NCBI GenBank assembly: GCA_011947345.1
Contig: JAAVTG010000064.1
Coordinates: 434,001-498,000, forward strand
Length of the DNA: 64,000 nt
DNA from: Phytophthora quininea
Taxonomy: Eukaryota > Oomycota > Peronosporomycetes > Peronosporales > Peronosporaceae
Direction: 5' to 3'
Below, one piece after another: positions 41,775-51,785 of this stretch; positions within the stretch are counted from its first letter, which is position 1, and each line of letters starts with the position of its first letter. Made by a program: the position numbers and the translations under genes. Below the pieces are notes generated by a model. That model searched no databases. It worked only from the letters and a program-made list of their open reading frames with translations, and had not been told where the DNA came from.

Positions 41775-42860
41775 ATGCCGACCTCGGTGAAGAAGACGAA
41801 AGGTAAAAGCTTCAAGACTGCCGAAATCAACAGTACGTCATGATTTTCTCTTACTTGCTAAGGTGTCTGGTTGATCATGGGATTGTATCGCGTCACCAGG
41901 GATGTTGGCGCTCGTTGAGGCACGTTTACCCTTCGGAGCTGAGCAGTGGCAGATCGTAGCGTCTCTCTATAACTCTCAGTTGCCTGCCGGATGGGCCCAG
42001 CGGGACGGCGAAAGCTTAAAGAGAAAGTTTCTTGGCTTGAAGAATAAGAGGAAGCCTACTGGGGATCCCGATTGCCCGGAGGAAGTACGAAAGGCCAAGC
42101 GAGTCTTCCGGTTGATAGAGGCGCGGTGCGGCGTTGCAGACCTAAACGATGATGACTCCGAGAGTGAGGACAGAGTCGGCGTCTTGTCTGTCACCGCCCA
42201 TGCCGCAAATGACGGACTGGACGTGCGCGAAGAGCTGCCATTTCTCGAGATTTCTGTCGACACTGTAGACAATTACGACCGCATCGACATGTCCGTTGAT
42301 TCTGAACAAACTCCAGATGTAGACGGGCGATCGCCTCGGTCCGATACGGCTTCCCTCCTGAATGCGTCCTCTCCACCAGCTTAGACGCCTCCGCCGAGGC
42401 AATCTCGTCCACAAGGGCAGCGTCAACTGATGGCTAAGGCTCGTACAGGGTTGAGCCCCAGCGAATTGGCTAATCTTTCAAACGGCATTGTTGCCCCAAG
42501 GCCAAGTGCGCCAGCTCCACCTCCGCCAGTGTTTTTGAGCCAGACGGCCCAACGACGTATTCGCCTTGATGTAGTACTCGACTCGCTGGCGAATGAACAA
42601 CAGGCGGTGACTAGCGACCAGAGTATCGTGGGCGTGATGATGATTATGGATCAGCGCCAAGCTGCTCGAGAGGCCGAGTTACGACGAGAGCGCGAAGAGA
42701 GAGAGAGATTTGGGAGGAACGTGAGCGCCAACTTCGACTGCAACTTGCCGAGCAACAAAGTGCACGAGACACGCAAAACCAACAGCTGATGATGATGTTC
42801 ATGGCGAAGATCTTTGGCGATTCGGTGCAGACGCCGCAACACAGTGACGAGGGAGCTTAG
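41775..42860 (+). CDS. Harbinger Myb/SANT-like accessory protein (DUF6818 type)
   Basis: Exon 1 (41775-41832) reads MPTSVKKTKGKSFKTAEIN; a 67-bp intron follows. Exon 2 has the SANT/Myb-like domain: MLALVEARLPFGAEQWQIVA, YNSQLPAGWAQRDGESLKRK and LKNKRKPTGDPDCPEEVRKA, the oomycete DUF6818 pattern, then an acidic region. An in-frame TAG at 42382-42384 splits the protein; the same frame continues (TPPPRQSRPQGQRQLMAKAR) and, after a slip in the TTT near 42710, ends with a Gln-rich helix and MMMFMAKIFGDSV. In Harbinger elements this protein helps DNA binding and nuclear import of the transposase. Confidence 0.8.
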
Positions 42861-42982
42861 TGGTTTCTTAGACAAAACCAGTAAGGCCAGATGAACATTA
42901 GTCGAACGGAGAAACAGGGTTCGATGTTGCATATACTTCTTTACTTGCAGAGAACTGTACAACAAAAATTATTTAGCGGCCT

Positions 42983-44169
42983 TCATCGACTTGCCATGAA
43001 AACACTGCGTCTCTGCCTGATACCGGTAGATCGTACGCGTAGATTGTACAATCGGTAGATATTAGTGAGGCGCAGTTTCCGCTTGCCAGGGTTGTACGGC
43101 AATGGTAAAAGGAGCTGCCTGTAGCACTTCGGTGCACAGCCCATGCCCCACTCCGCAGATTGTCGGACACACGTAATCGCGTTGCTCATTGTAATCATGC
43201 CACTTCGGCACTCTGAAGTAGCTCGTTCTAGGTCACCATCTTTTAACGGCGTGATAATTCTCCCCGCCATCTCATAACTAACAGGAAACGCGGAATCTGT
43301 TGCGTATCGCCCGCCCTCCATTGTTTTACTCCTGTCAGCAAGTCTGTACTGGAGTCTGCGACTCATTTCGCCGTCGTTCCATGAGCCGGGGTGGTTATGG
43401 CGGCCCCAAATGAGAGTTCCATCAAAGCCGTAACACAGCACTCCTGTCACTTTCACAGCATGAAGCCACCCTAAAAAAGTTAGATTAATGATAATGCATC
43501 GCATTTCGCAGCAGTTTTACGTTACCGTTGAAGTAGGCATTCTGAACATCACTTGCCGACAGCTCTTGAACGTCATAATTCTTGCCATCGGCCACACAAA
43601 AGCACCCTTTCACAAGAGGCTCCTTACGTTCCACATGCACTGCCCATTCTTGCTGTTGGTCATACGTCGGCCACTGAATACGTGCCTCGTGAATCTCCCG
43701 TAGCGATAAACACAAAGCAAGTTCCGTCTTACGCAGAACCCGAGATAATGTCGCCGGAACAACCCGAAAAGTCCACACAGCGTTTTCTGCTCCACAGCAG
43801 CCGAATAAAAGTGCAGAATACAAGCTAGAACATTGTTCAGGATATATAAGCGCGAAGGACGACCACTTTTACCTGGTCCACTCTTGACTGTGTAGTGGCG
43901 TGAAAATACTCGCAATAAAGTCTCAAATGCTACCACAGGCAGCGAAACAAAATTGATGAATGCACGTCATCTCGGCTCTTGTACATGGCGGCCCACGGAC
44001 AGTCAGTTAAAGAAATCAGCGCGCCTGACGTTATGTAATTACGAACCCTGAGGGTCATTCGTACTCGTAGGAGAGCACCAATTTTCCAAACTTTACGCTT
44101 CTTATGACGAATCTCGTAATCTCGGCGGTGCTTCGCGTCGATGAGCGTGATCAGGGTGTAGTCAGTCAT
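42983..44169 (-). CDS. Harbinger DDE transposase
   Basis: From 44169: MTDYTLITLIDAKHRRDYEI, an N-terminal basic region, VVAFETLLRVFSRHYTVKSG and RLYILNNVLACILHFYSAAV (helix-turn-helix part), VADGKNYDVQE (first Asp), GVLCYGFDGTLIWGRHNHPG (second), ATDSAFPVSYEMAGRIITPL and QSAEWGMG (Glu region), then NIYRLYNLRVRSTGI. This order matches DDE_Tnp_4/PIF transposases of oomycetes. A short intron of about 55 bp lies near 43470-43530. Frame slips fall in T and G runs near 43943 and 43760. The catalytic triad seems present, so the break pattern may be base error and not decay. Confidence 0.85.
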
Positions 44170-44396
44170 GCTGAGCTGGTAGCCGAAAGGAGGTGACACG
44201 TCTTGGCACTGTAGATTCGACGGGATCAATTGCAAGTGACGCTTCACGTCGTAGTTTTCAATTACTTATTTACCGCGCCGTGTTTGTCATTTTTGCAAGC
44301 CATACAGCGCACAAGCCGAGCATATACCGCACGCACATGGCGGATCAAATGGATCGCAGAATTGAAATTGTGATCGGCATACGCTTGGCGTTGAGC

Positions 44397-44413
44397 GATT
44401 TTGGAAGACTACC
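44397..44413 (-). repeat. Harbinger right terminal inverted repeat
   Basis: Inverted copy of the left 17-bp repeat, followed by AAT. Confidence 0.9.
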
Positions 44414-44689
44414 AATCCAGTAATTCGGTCACGAGCAAAACAAAAAGTCGTGGGCATGCACACGGCACTCCGTGGGATTCCGAGCCAAGTACTGTTTGAG
44501 CGCGCGAGAAATCGTGTGCACACGATCAGTAACGGTAGATGCATGGCCCGATGTTGAAGTGTCCCGTCGAAACTGGCGACGATTCCAACGTGAAAAGCAA
44601 ATGTGGTTTCGTATTGCTTTTCATGTGCTAAGTTATGACACGAGTGCTCCGTGGTGGATGTATAAATATTGCTGCGCACAGCTCTACGG

Positions 44690-45296
44690 TTTGCGGTGTT
44701 CGGGGACGTCGCGTCGGACGTGGGCAGGGTGAACAGCCCCACTCGGGGTTGCAGGGCTCTCCTGGCGGACACTCGCCGCCGTGCAGACAGGACCAGGAAC
44801 GGTCGACGTCGTGCGCTTGGAGCTGCAATTCCTAAACATTACTGTGAGACCTGTAGCAACACTTGACTAGCCAGACGACTACGAACCTGGTGGTAGATTT
44901 TGTCAAAGGTGGAGCTGGCTCGGGAGCGGAGTCCTCCATAGCTGGCAAGCGACGACGCAGTGCTTGCCGCGCTGTCGTCGACGCTGTGTCTGTCCTTGAC
45001 CCCGAGTCGATCCGCAAGAGTCCGAGGTGCAGTGCAGTCACCGACCGAGCGATCTCCTCGCGTGTTGCGCGTGTATTGGTGGTGTTCTCCACCGCGCCAC
45101 CGTTTTCGTCGTTGTCGTCGCTCTCGTCGCCCTCCTCGCCGTACTCGTAGTATTTGGCCACCGAGAAGCTGGTGAGCCCCACCACGACCCCGGCGGCGAT
45201 GGCAGGGTTCTCGCGCAGCCACCGCACGCCGTCGATCACTTCCGCAGGCGTTGGCAGGTACGATGGCGCTCCAATTTTAGTTAGCAGTCTATCCAT
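44690..45296 (-). CDS. Small single-pass membrane protein, paralogue of 29402-29890
   Basis: The start MDRLLTKIGAPSYLPTPAEV leads to IDGVRWLRENPAIAAGVVVG (membrane segment), then an acidic stretch (EYGEEGDESDDNDENGG) and a Ser/Thr-rich part. The last exon begins after an intron near 44885-44830 with ACAGCAGG-like acceptor DNA and contains PEWG(W) and PTSDATSPNTANR. The PTPAEVIDGxRWxRxxP block and WGW end are shared with 29402-29890. The 3' limit is uncertain because the frame slips in a GGGC run near 44740. Function unknown. Confidence 0.5.
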
Positions 45297-46084
45297 GAGC
45301 AGCAGCACGGCGCCGGAGCTGTCCAAAGCAATTATGACAGTTTTTGCCAGCTGGACCGCTGCTTCAAGTGGAGCCAAGTCGAGGTGCAGAGTTGACGCGC
45401 CGACCCTCGCTGCGCAATTCGCCGTTGTAACGGCAACTGTGCCGGTCGGCGGCGATCCTGAAGACGCCCCTCACGCGTCTCCTGCTTGTCGGTTCTTGTG
45501 CGGCGGGCAAGGCAACGGAGGGCCTCTAGTGCTGCCGGCTCAGAAAAGTGCGCCGCATTGCCAGCGTTAAACGGACCTGGACCACCGACAAGTGCAGCGC
45601 GTGTTGGAAGAGCACGGCCACTTCTGCCGGATCGTGGACTCGAGAAGAAACGGAGACGAGCACGTCCTGCGTGGCATTTTTCAGTCCACACAGGGTGCTA
45701 CAGCGTCCAAGCGCCAAGGTGACAACTTTTCATCATCAAGGATCGCTATTTCAGAGCCCAAGGTCGACTTGTCGTTGGCGATGTCCTCCTCGAGTCCAAG
45801 TCAGCTCGGTGGTTGCTTGTTACAGCAATGTCTTGGAAGACCTCTGTGCGATAATAGCGGGCCCGACATGCCAATTCGTTGAACCACCAAAACTCGGTGA
45901 TCGGAACAACTCCATGCCGTTGCCATCCATCAGTTTTCGCACTCGGCAACAACGAGGAAGGCCGCATGGTGAATTACATCAATCCGCCCAAGCGTGTTGC
46001 CTCACACTGCGCCAACTCACATTGCAATTTGCCGGCCACTGCACTAGGAATAACAGAAGTTACTCGCCAACTCTGAGTGATACC
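45297..46084. other. Intergenic with SSP7 promoter
   Basis: An open stretch 45571-45880 (HRQVQRVLEEHGHFCRIVDS and onward) looks protein-like but lacks a start and was not assigned. SSP7 upstream block at 45963-45993 and core promoter at 46015-46033 lie at the right end. Confidence 0.45.
46015..46033 (+). promoter_or_regulatory. Core promoter-like element of SSP7
   Basis: ACTCACATTGCAATTTGCC, INR+FPR type, 52 bp before the ATG. Confidence 0.65.
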
Positions 46085-46402
46085 ATGAAGTTCGCTGCTC
46101 TCGCCGTCACAACGCTCGCTGCCACTGCCACTATCGCCGCCGCCGAGGGCGCGAATCTGAGCCCGGGCTGCGGACGCCCGCAGAAACCAACCAAGCTGCG
46201 CCGAACGTGGTGGCAGCTCCAGCTGCAGTTGGCGCCGAGATCCTGAACAAGGACGGCAAGAAGGAGCAGCGGGTGCTTGGGGCCGGGCTACGGCTACGGC
46301 GGATATGGCGGTTGGGAAGGCCCATGGGGAGGCTATGGTGGCTATGGTGGCTATGGCTGGGGCGGCTGGGGAGGCTACGGCCGCTGGGGATACGGCTGGT
46401 AG
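46085..46402 (+). CDS. SSP7: small secreted Gly/Tyr/Trp-rich protein, frame disrupted
   Basis: Signal peptide MKFAALAVTTLAATATIAAA; the hallmark LRTPAETN is seen after one slip in the GGG near 46166. NKDGKKEQ follows, then a second slip near 46273, after which the tail GYGGYGGYGWGGWGG ends RWGYGW at 46402. Two breaks in short runs could be base errors, but with a degenerate junction (GAGCAGCGGGTGC) true damage is possible too. It belongs with SSP3, 4 and 6 in tail type. Confidence 0.65.
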
Positions 46403-46536
46403 AGCTGCCTGGGGAGGCAATTCACGGTGGCATGCTCCGGACACCAACTCGAAGGGCTTCACTCATAGCACGCGTTCGTTTTGACGCTTGATACGTCAAA
46501 CAAAGCTCTCTTTGCGCTTCCATTGTTTTCTGAGAC

Positions 46537-46564
46537 CACTTCAACTTGCCTCAAAGTTGAAGTG
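46537..46564. repeat. Perfect 11-bp inverted repeat CACTTCAACTT
   Basis: Arms 46537-46547 and 46554-46564 with a 6-base loop GCCTCA. The arm is the same CTTCAACTTG element seen singly in other intergenic regions. Confidence 0.7.
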
Positions 46565-47050
46565 AAAGCTATTCTCGCTTCTCATTGGTTGACGCTTTAG
46601 CGATCCACCGTTGAAAGCATTCGTTGCCGGGAGCACGATGATGCAGATTCATTGTGCTTCGATCTCTTCTGCAGGTACATACATGATCGATTCGATCGCA
46701 GAGAATGCTCCTCCGGTGTTCAGCAGAGCCCACAACAGGAAATGCGTTGGCTTGAGAAGGGCGACATCGGAGATCTGGAATGCCAGTGACCGATACATTC
46801 ATCCCAGACACACGCGCCAGCTATAGTCTAATCATGCACGCATCCTGAGCAACGCGGAAGCTGGGTAGAGCTCCCCCAACGCCAATTCTTGTAGTCGCGG
46901 CTCGTAACCTTTCTTACCGACATGTAGTCTCTACGACAGTTTTTATAGGGGTCGGTTTGGTAGATACAAATAGCAAGTCAGATTGCCTTTACTGAATCCA
47001 AGTCAGTTCCGACCGCGCCCAACGACTGGCCGATAGTGCAGGGCCCCTTT

Positions 47051-47068
47051 ATCTTGCGGTTTGTATGC
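47051..47068 (+). promoter_or_regulatory. 18-bp motif copy 11 (ATCTTGCGGTTTGTATGC)
   Basis: It is 310 bp upstream of ubiquitin-eL40 and points toward it. Confidence 0.5.
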
Positions 47069-47377
47069 CCGCGGTTGGTTGGTTCCAATGCCTCAGTTTT
47101 TTTCACTGGGCTTTCATTTTGCGAGAGGAAAGGTGCGTTGGGCCGCCAGGCGCCTGCTAATGACGCGTCCCGGACGCCCCCCACGCCGCGATTCGCTCTG
47201 CTGTGTGTCGCTGCCCATGTAGCCGTCTGATTGACGTGTCGAACGCCGTCACAACCAGCGAGAACGCGTCGGAAATGGCCATACAGAGCGACAGTCCACA
47301 CTCGGGAGGGGCGCCCACTTTACAGGCCGCAGGGGACAGGGAGAAGCTGACGGGTCTCGTGACTATTCTAGGGAATC

Positions 47378-47839
47378 ATGCAGATCTTTGTGAAGACCCT
47401 GACGGGCAAGACCATCACGCTGGACGTGGAGCCGTCCGACAGCATTGACAACGTCAAGCAGAAAATCCAGGACAAGGAGGGCATCCCGCCTGACCAGCAG
47501 CGCCTGATCTTCGCCGGCAAGCAGCTCGAGGACGGCCGCACGCTCTCGGACTACAACATCCAGAAGGGTGCGCTCTTAAACGCCCAGTGGCTGCAGCGTT
47601 AGGAAGCATTTCGTACTGACCTTTATTGGTGTGTTGTTGCTGCAGAGTCGACGCTCCACCTGGTGCTGCGTCTGCGTGGTGGTGCCATCGAGCCCACGCT
47701 CGCCGCCCTGGCCAAGAAGACCAACTGCGAGAAGCAGATCTGCCGTATCTGCTACGCGCGTCTTCCCCGCGTGCCACCAACTGCCGCAAGAAAATGCGGC
47801 CACAGCAACCAGCTGCGTGTCAAGAAGAAACTCAAGTAA
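47378..47839 (+). CDS. UBA52: Ubiquitin-ribosomal protein eL40 fusion
   Basis: Exon 1 gives ubiquitin from [20 protein letters not shown] to LSDYNIQK. A 78-bp intron (47568-47645) splits the codon after Lys63. Exon 2 gives [13 protein letters not shown], then eL40 ([36 protein letters not shown] and [14 protein letters not shown]). Ubiquitin differs from the animal sequence at a few sites (Asp16, Ser22, Asp24, Gln28). The eL40 part slips at a CCCC near 47766 and again in AAAA near 47795, both readable as lost bases. The product is cleaved after Gly76 to yield ubiquitin and the ribosomal protein. Confidence 0.95.
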
Positions 47840-48283
47840 TTGCGCACTCTCTTGGCATTTCCTGCCGGTCGGGAAGTGGACACACCCAGAAGGAGCGCAC
47901 GACGCAAGTTGTGCTGGGCGTTCTCAGTCGAGGTGGTGGTGTGGCTTGGTACTAGCTAGCTCTGAAGTCGAGAAGCTGTGCTTGGCACGCCCCAGTTGAG
48001 AATCAATACACAAACTGTCGTTGCGTTCGGCCCCTCTCCAACTTGTGTTGCTACCGTATCATTTCCATGCGTGCTGCGATCACGGCAAAGTGTCTTTCCT
48101 TCAGGGCATAAGTGTCGGGATATGACGATAACAGCTACTGAGCGAACACCAAAGCAATGCGGACACGTTGGATAGCGGAAAACTCCAGGACGGTGATCAT
48201 GTTGAATGCAAACAATCTACACTACCACACTTCCTCCAAGTCTCTCTCCACCTGCTAGAGCTAGAGCTGAGTGTGGCAGACAT
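47840..48283. other. Convergent 3' ends, no gene
   Basis: Space between ubiquitin-eL40 and RACK1; nothing distinct. Confidence 0.4.
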
Positions 48284-49236
48284 TTAGTTGCCCACGGCCC
48301 AGACGCGGACGATGCCGTCCGTGTAGCCCGAGAACAGCACGGAGCCGTCGGCCGACCAGGCCAGCGAGATGCAGTGCGGGGGCTGGGCGTACTTGCCCTT
48401 GGGCTCCTCAATGTCGGGCTGCAGGTCGTGCACGACGATCTTGGACTCGAGGTCCCAGATCTTGATGCCCGACGTGGTGGCAGCGCACAGCCAGTAGCGG
48501 TTGGGCGAGAACACGAGGGCGTGGATGACGTCGCCGGCCACCAGCGAGTAGAGGCGCTTGCCCTCGTTCAGGTCCCAGAGGTTGGCGGTGCCGTCCTTCC
48601 CGCCCGAAGCGCAGATGCTTCCATCGGGGAGACCGTGACCGTGTTGAGGTAGCCCTCGTGGCCGAACAGGTTGGTGCGGAGCTTGCAGTTGGCCAAGTTC
48701 CAGATCTTGACCACCTTGTCCCAGCCGCACGACACGATGAGCGGGTTAGCGGTCGAGGGGCTGAAGCGCACGCACGAGACCCACTCCGTGTGGCCGTCCT
48801 CGGTGATCGTGTACTTGCACTCGCCGAGCGTGTTCCAGAGCTTGACCGTCTTGTCACGGGAGCCCGACACGATCTGGCGGTTGTCGGCGCTGAAGGCCAC
48901 GGACAGCACGTCCTTGGTGTGGCCCACGAAGCGGCGCGTGGTGATGCCCGTGTTCAGGTCCCACAGGCGCAGGGTGCCGTCCCACGAGCCGGACAGCGCG
49001 AACTGGCCGTCTGACGAGATGACAACGTCCTCGACGTAGTGCGAGTGGCCCTGCAGGCGGCGACGCGCGAAGCCGTACTCCTCGCCGTCGTTGGACAGCT
49101 GCCACACCAGCAGCGACTTGTCGCGCGAGGCGGTCAGCAGCAGGTTGGGGTTCTCGCGGGTGGTGGCGATGGCCGTCACGGCCTTGCCGTTGTGGCCGTC
49201 GAGCTCGGCGCGCGGGTAGATGCTGGTCTCGGCCAT
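48284..49236 (-). CDS. RACK1: RACK1 WD40 scaffold protein
   Basis: A seven-blade WD40 protein of about 316 residues: [130 protein letters not shown]. After a slip in GGGG (about 48627-48630) it continues [20 protein letters not shown] to [15 protein letters not shown]. These are the RACK1 (Gbeta-like) landmarks; it sits on the 40S ribosome and scaffolds signalling. A working gene with one base lost is the simplest reading. Confidence 0.95.
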
Positions 49237-49357
49237 GGTGAGTGATCTAGCAGGAGGGAGAAATTCCAAAGTAAAATGTCGCGCCGAGTTTGAAAAGGGG
49301 GTGCGTCGGATACCCACCAGTCAATTCCAGCGACGAGTTAGAGTCCGAATTAGTGAA

Positions 49358-49415
49358 ACCACCAAATAGATTAATAACCTATCGGTACTACCAAATTGCT
49401 TAATAGCCTATCGGT
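49358..49415. repeat. Two tandem 29-bp repeats upstream of RACK1
   Basis: Units 49358-49386 and 49387-49415 share ACCAAAT, TTAATA and CCTATCGGT at the same spacing and differ at four or five sites. They lie about 120 bp before the RACK1 start. Confidence 0.65.
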
Positions 49416-49533
49416 CGTGCGGTATGTGACGTGTGCAAGTATCTTCTGACCAACACGACTAATGTTAGAGCTTCCATTGGTTTATCACTCGCGGATAATG
49501 GAACAAATAAGCCCCTCCCCTCGGTTTTCCGCT

Positions 49534-50206
49534 TCAAGCCTTGAACGTCAGCCTCCCTTCTTGGAGTAACTTGTAGTAGAACTGGTACGATTCCACAATG
49601 TAGTCGTGCCCCACACCCAACAGCTTCTTGACTTCTTCCGGGCCCTTGTTTTGCCGAAGCCAGATTTCGAGCTTATCTTTGTACGACTTGCTTTCGAAAG
49701 ACTTCATCCGTTTCAATTCAGCCGCAGCTTTCCTTGCCGGTTCCGTGTTCTGGCTTTGGTAGATCTTGTAGTGATGCTCGTACGATTTCACAATATAGTC
49801 GTGCCCCACACCCAACAGCTTCTTGACTTCTTCCGGGTCCTTGTTTTGCTGAAGCCAGAGTTTGAATCTCTCTGCGTACGGGTTCACGTCCTTCTTTATG
49901 GAACTAAACTGCTGTAGTGTAGCTTTCGCAACATTGTTCGACTTTCCGCTCTCCAAAATCGCGTGTGCTAGCACTGCTCCCGGGTTTCTCTCTTCACGAT
50001 CCGAGCCATCGTCTGAAAGAGCGTCTTGTTTTTCTCGTTGACTCTCAGGAGTCGCGAAATACCATTCAGCAAACGAGGTGAACCTCGAACCTTGTCTGAC
50101 GCAACGTTAATACCCGTCGAATCCTTGACCTGCTTGAAATTTGTGACAGCAGTGGTGGTGCCGAGGCATATTACCACAACCAGCAGAAAAAATGGCCGAT
50201 TCGCAT
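49534..50206 (-). CDS. RxLR/EER effector with two near-identical helical modules
   Basis: The minus-strand start at 50206 gives an N-terminal signal-peptide-like stretch that changes frame in a run of T (complement A, about 50188-50193). An RLLR (RxLR) motif follows about 45 residues after the signal, then an EER border reached through a second frame change near 49995. The C-terminal part has two modules about 60 residues apart, each with W in (F/I)xLWL/IWL, PEEVKKLLGVGHDYI and a terminal Y-rich helix. These match the general layout of secreted RxLR effectors that enter plant cells. The two breaks may be base errors, as elsewhere in the window. Target unknown. Confidence 0.78.
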
Positions 50207-51169
50207 GTTGATGCTGAGTGCTTCAGCGCAAGTTGACAAGTGAAACCCGCCTTGGAAAAAACGTGCATTATTGTTTAGGAACAAGGGAAGACCACGATCT
50301 CATTATGTAGCAATGTCATCCCATAATCACCCCATCCCATCATCGGCTTGGCTCGCACACATTGCTCCACGAAAACAGCAAAAGTGTGAAAAAGCCCCAC
50401 AACGTTGTAAAAGTGACGAGGGAGCTAGCAAGAATCGAGATCCAAGTAGGTGGATACCCAGCTCGGCGTACTACCTTCGGCGTGGTAAGAAAATATTCGA
50501 CTATACATTGCCGATTCGTAGTTTTTTTATGAAGTTGTTTTTCGAGCGATTGTGCTTGTACTGGTCAACAAACAAGACACAAAATCCAATTCCCGAAAAA
50601 TCGCTTATTAACACCCCTGCTGATGCCCCACGAAGCAGATAGTCGAAACTAGTTCTCGAGTGGGTATTGTATGTCATTCTTGGCACTCACAGGGAATTAC
50701 AATGCAGAAAACAGGAATGTGCAACAGGCGTGTGCTAAACAATCTTAGCACTTCTGGCTGAAAACAAAACTACTATCCTAGCCAACTCAAACGTTTCTTC
50801 CGACGGCGAATATGCTTGCTATACCACCATCGTCTTCTCAATCGACTGACGTTCATCATCTACGGGGTGGTGTAGTGGTAGGTTGGTTACAGACAAGCCT
50901 CCGCCCACTCACGGAGCATCGCATGACACGCGATGCTAGGCTGGCAGAGATAGGAGTTAGGAAACCACCATCAGGCCGACTGACTGCGCCTGGTGGCATC
51001 ACAATACATTTGGACTTCCAGGAAGCGCCAGCTTCCCTAGCAGTGTGTTTCTTCGTTGAACTCACTACAGGTGGTCGAGTCCATCTCGAATTTCGAGTCG
51101 ACTCGGAAGGGAAGACTTCAATACTATGGAATTGCCTTCCCAAGACTACAGAACTTTGCTGGCCATCTA
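50207..51169. other. Intergenic, no supported gene
   Basis: Open frames at 50271-50642 and 50812-51270 have no recognisable motif. A tRNA A-box-like stretch (TGGTGTAGTGG at 50869-50879) has no matching B-box. Confidence 0.45.
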
Positions 51170-51510
51170 GAACACCGACCGAGACCACACACACGCTGAC
51201 ACTACTCGATTTCAGTCAAGCAAAAACCAGCTCTTCGCCACAAGACCACCCGACCACCCGGCCGAGGTGAAGATCGTTCACGTTTTCGCGCCGTCCTGTG
51301 CATTGCCCAAGCCTACGCCGAGAACGGAGAATACGTGTCCTCGCTGCCGCCACGGAACGCACCCTGAGCACCGATAACATGCGAAACGTACAGCCGCGAC
51401 CCCAGTTGCCACAGATGATCATGGAGTCAGCAAAAGGCTTTGATCGACAAGTCTAGTAGTGATCGTCAAATGAATCTTTCATCACGATTCGTTTCCATCC
51501 CCCCACACAC
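51170..51510 (-). repeat. Dispersed repeat, copy A
   Basis: This 340-bp stretch matches 55540-55860 in inverted orientation with many substitutions. Shared features include GTGCGTTCCGTGGCGGCAGC, CATCTTGGCCGGGTGGT-like DNA and CGTCAAATGAATCTT. It contains no complete gene. Confidence 0.7.
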
Positions 51511-51785
51511 ACACACACTATTGCTCCAAACCCGCGCTTTGTTCTCGTTCAGACATTTATCTGCCCAGGCATCTCGACTGTCATCCATTTTGGCTGTCTT
51601 ACACGACGACGTGATTATGCATGCACAAGGACAACTTACACTTTCCAATTCGAACGGAAAAGCAAACTCCAACCCCATCAATGAAGCCTCTTTTGCGATC
51701 AAAATACAACTCTTTTTATATTTACATACATGCCGTTCTCTTCGTGTGGCTCAATGTTTCTCTGTCCTGGCCACTCTCTCCTTGT

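Larger units (their letters stand above)
41497..44413. mobile_element. PIF/Harbinger DNA transposon, two ORFs, near-complete
   Basis: A 2917-bp element. Both ends share a perfect 17-bp terminal inverted repeat GGTAGTCTTCCAAAATC (41497-41513; inverted at 44397-44413). It is flanked on both sides by AAT (41494-41496 and 44414-44416), the 3-bp target duplication size typical of PIF/Harbinger. It carries the usual two genes in convergent order: a Myb/SANT-like protein (plus strand) and a DDE transposase (minus strand). Both ORFs show frame problems; one is an in-frame TAG, so the copy may not be autonomous. Confidence 0.9.
46403..47377. other. Intergenic upstream of ubiquitin-eL40
   Basis: No gene seen. 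It contains the hairpin-like repeat 46537-46564 and an 18-bp motif copy at 47051. Confidence 0.5.

Noticed and set aside
50869..50890. tRNA or SINE-like A-box
   Set aside because: TGGTGTAGTGG resembles an A-box, but no B-box GGTTCGAATCC or cloverleaf follows.
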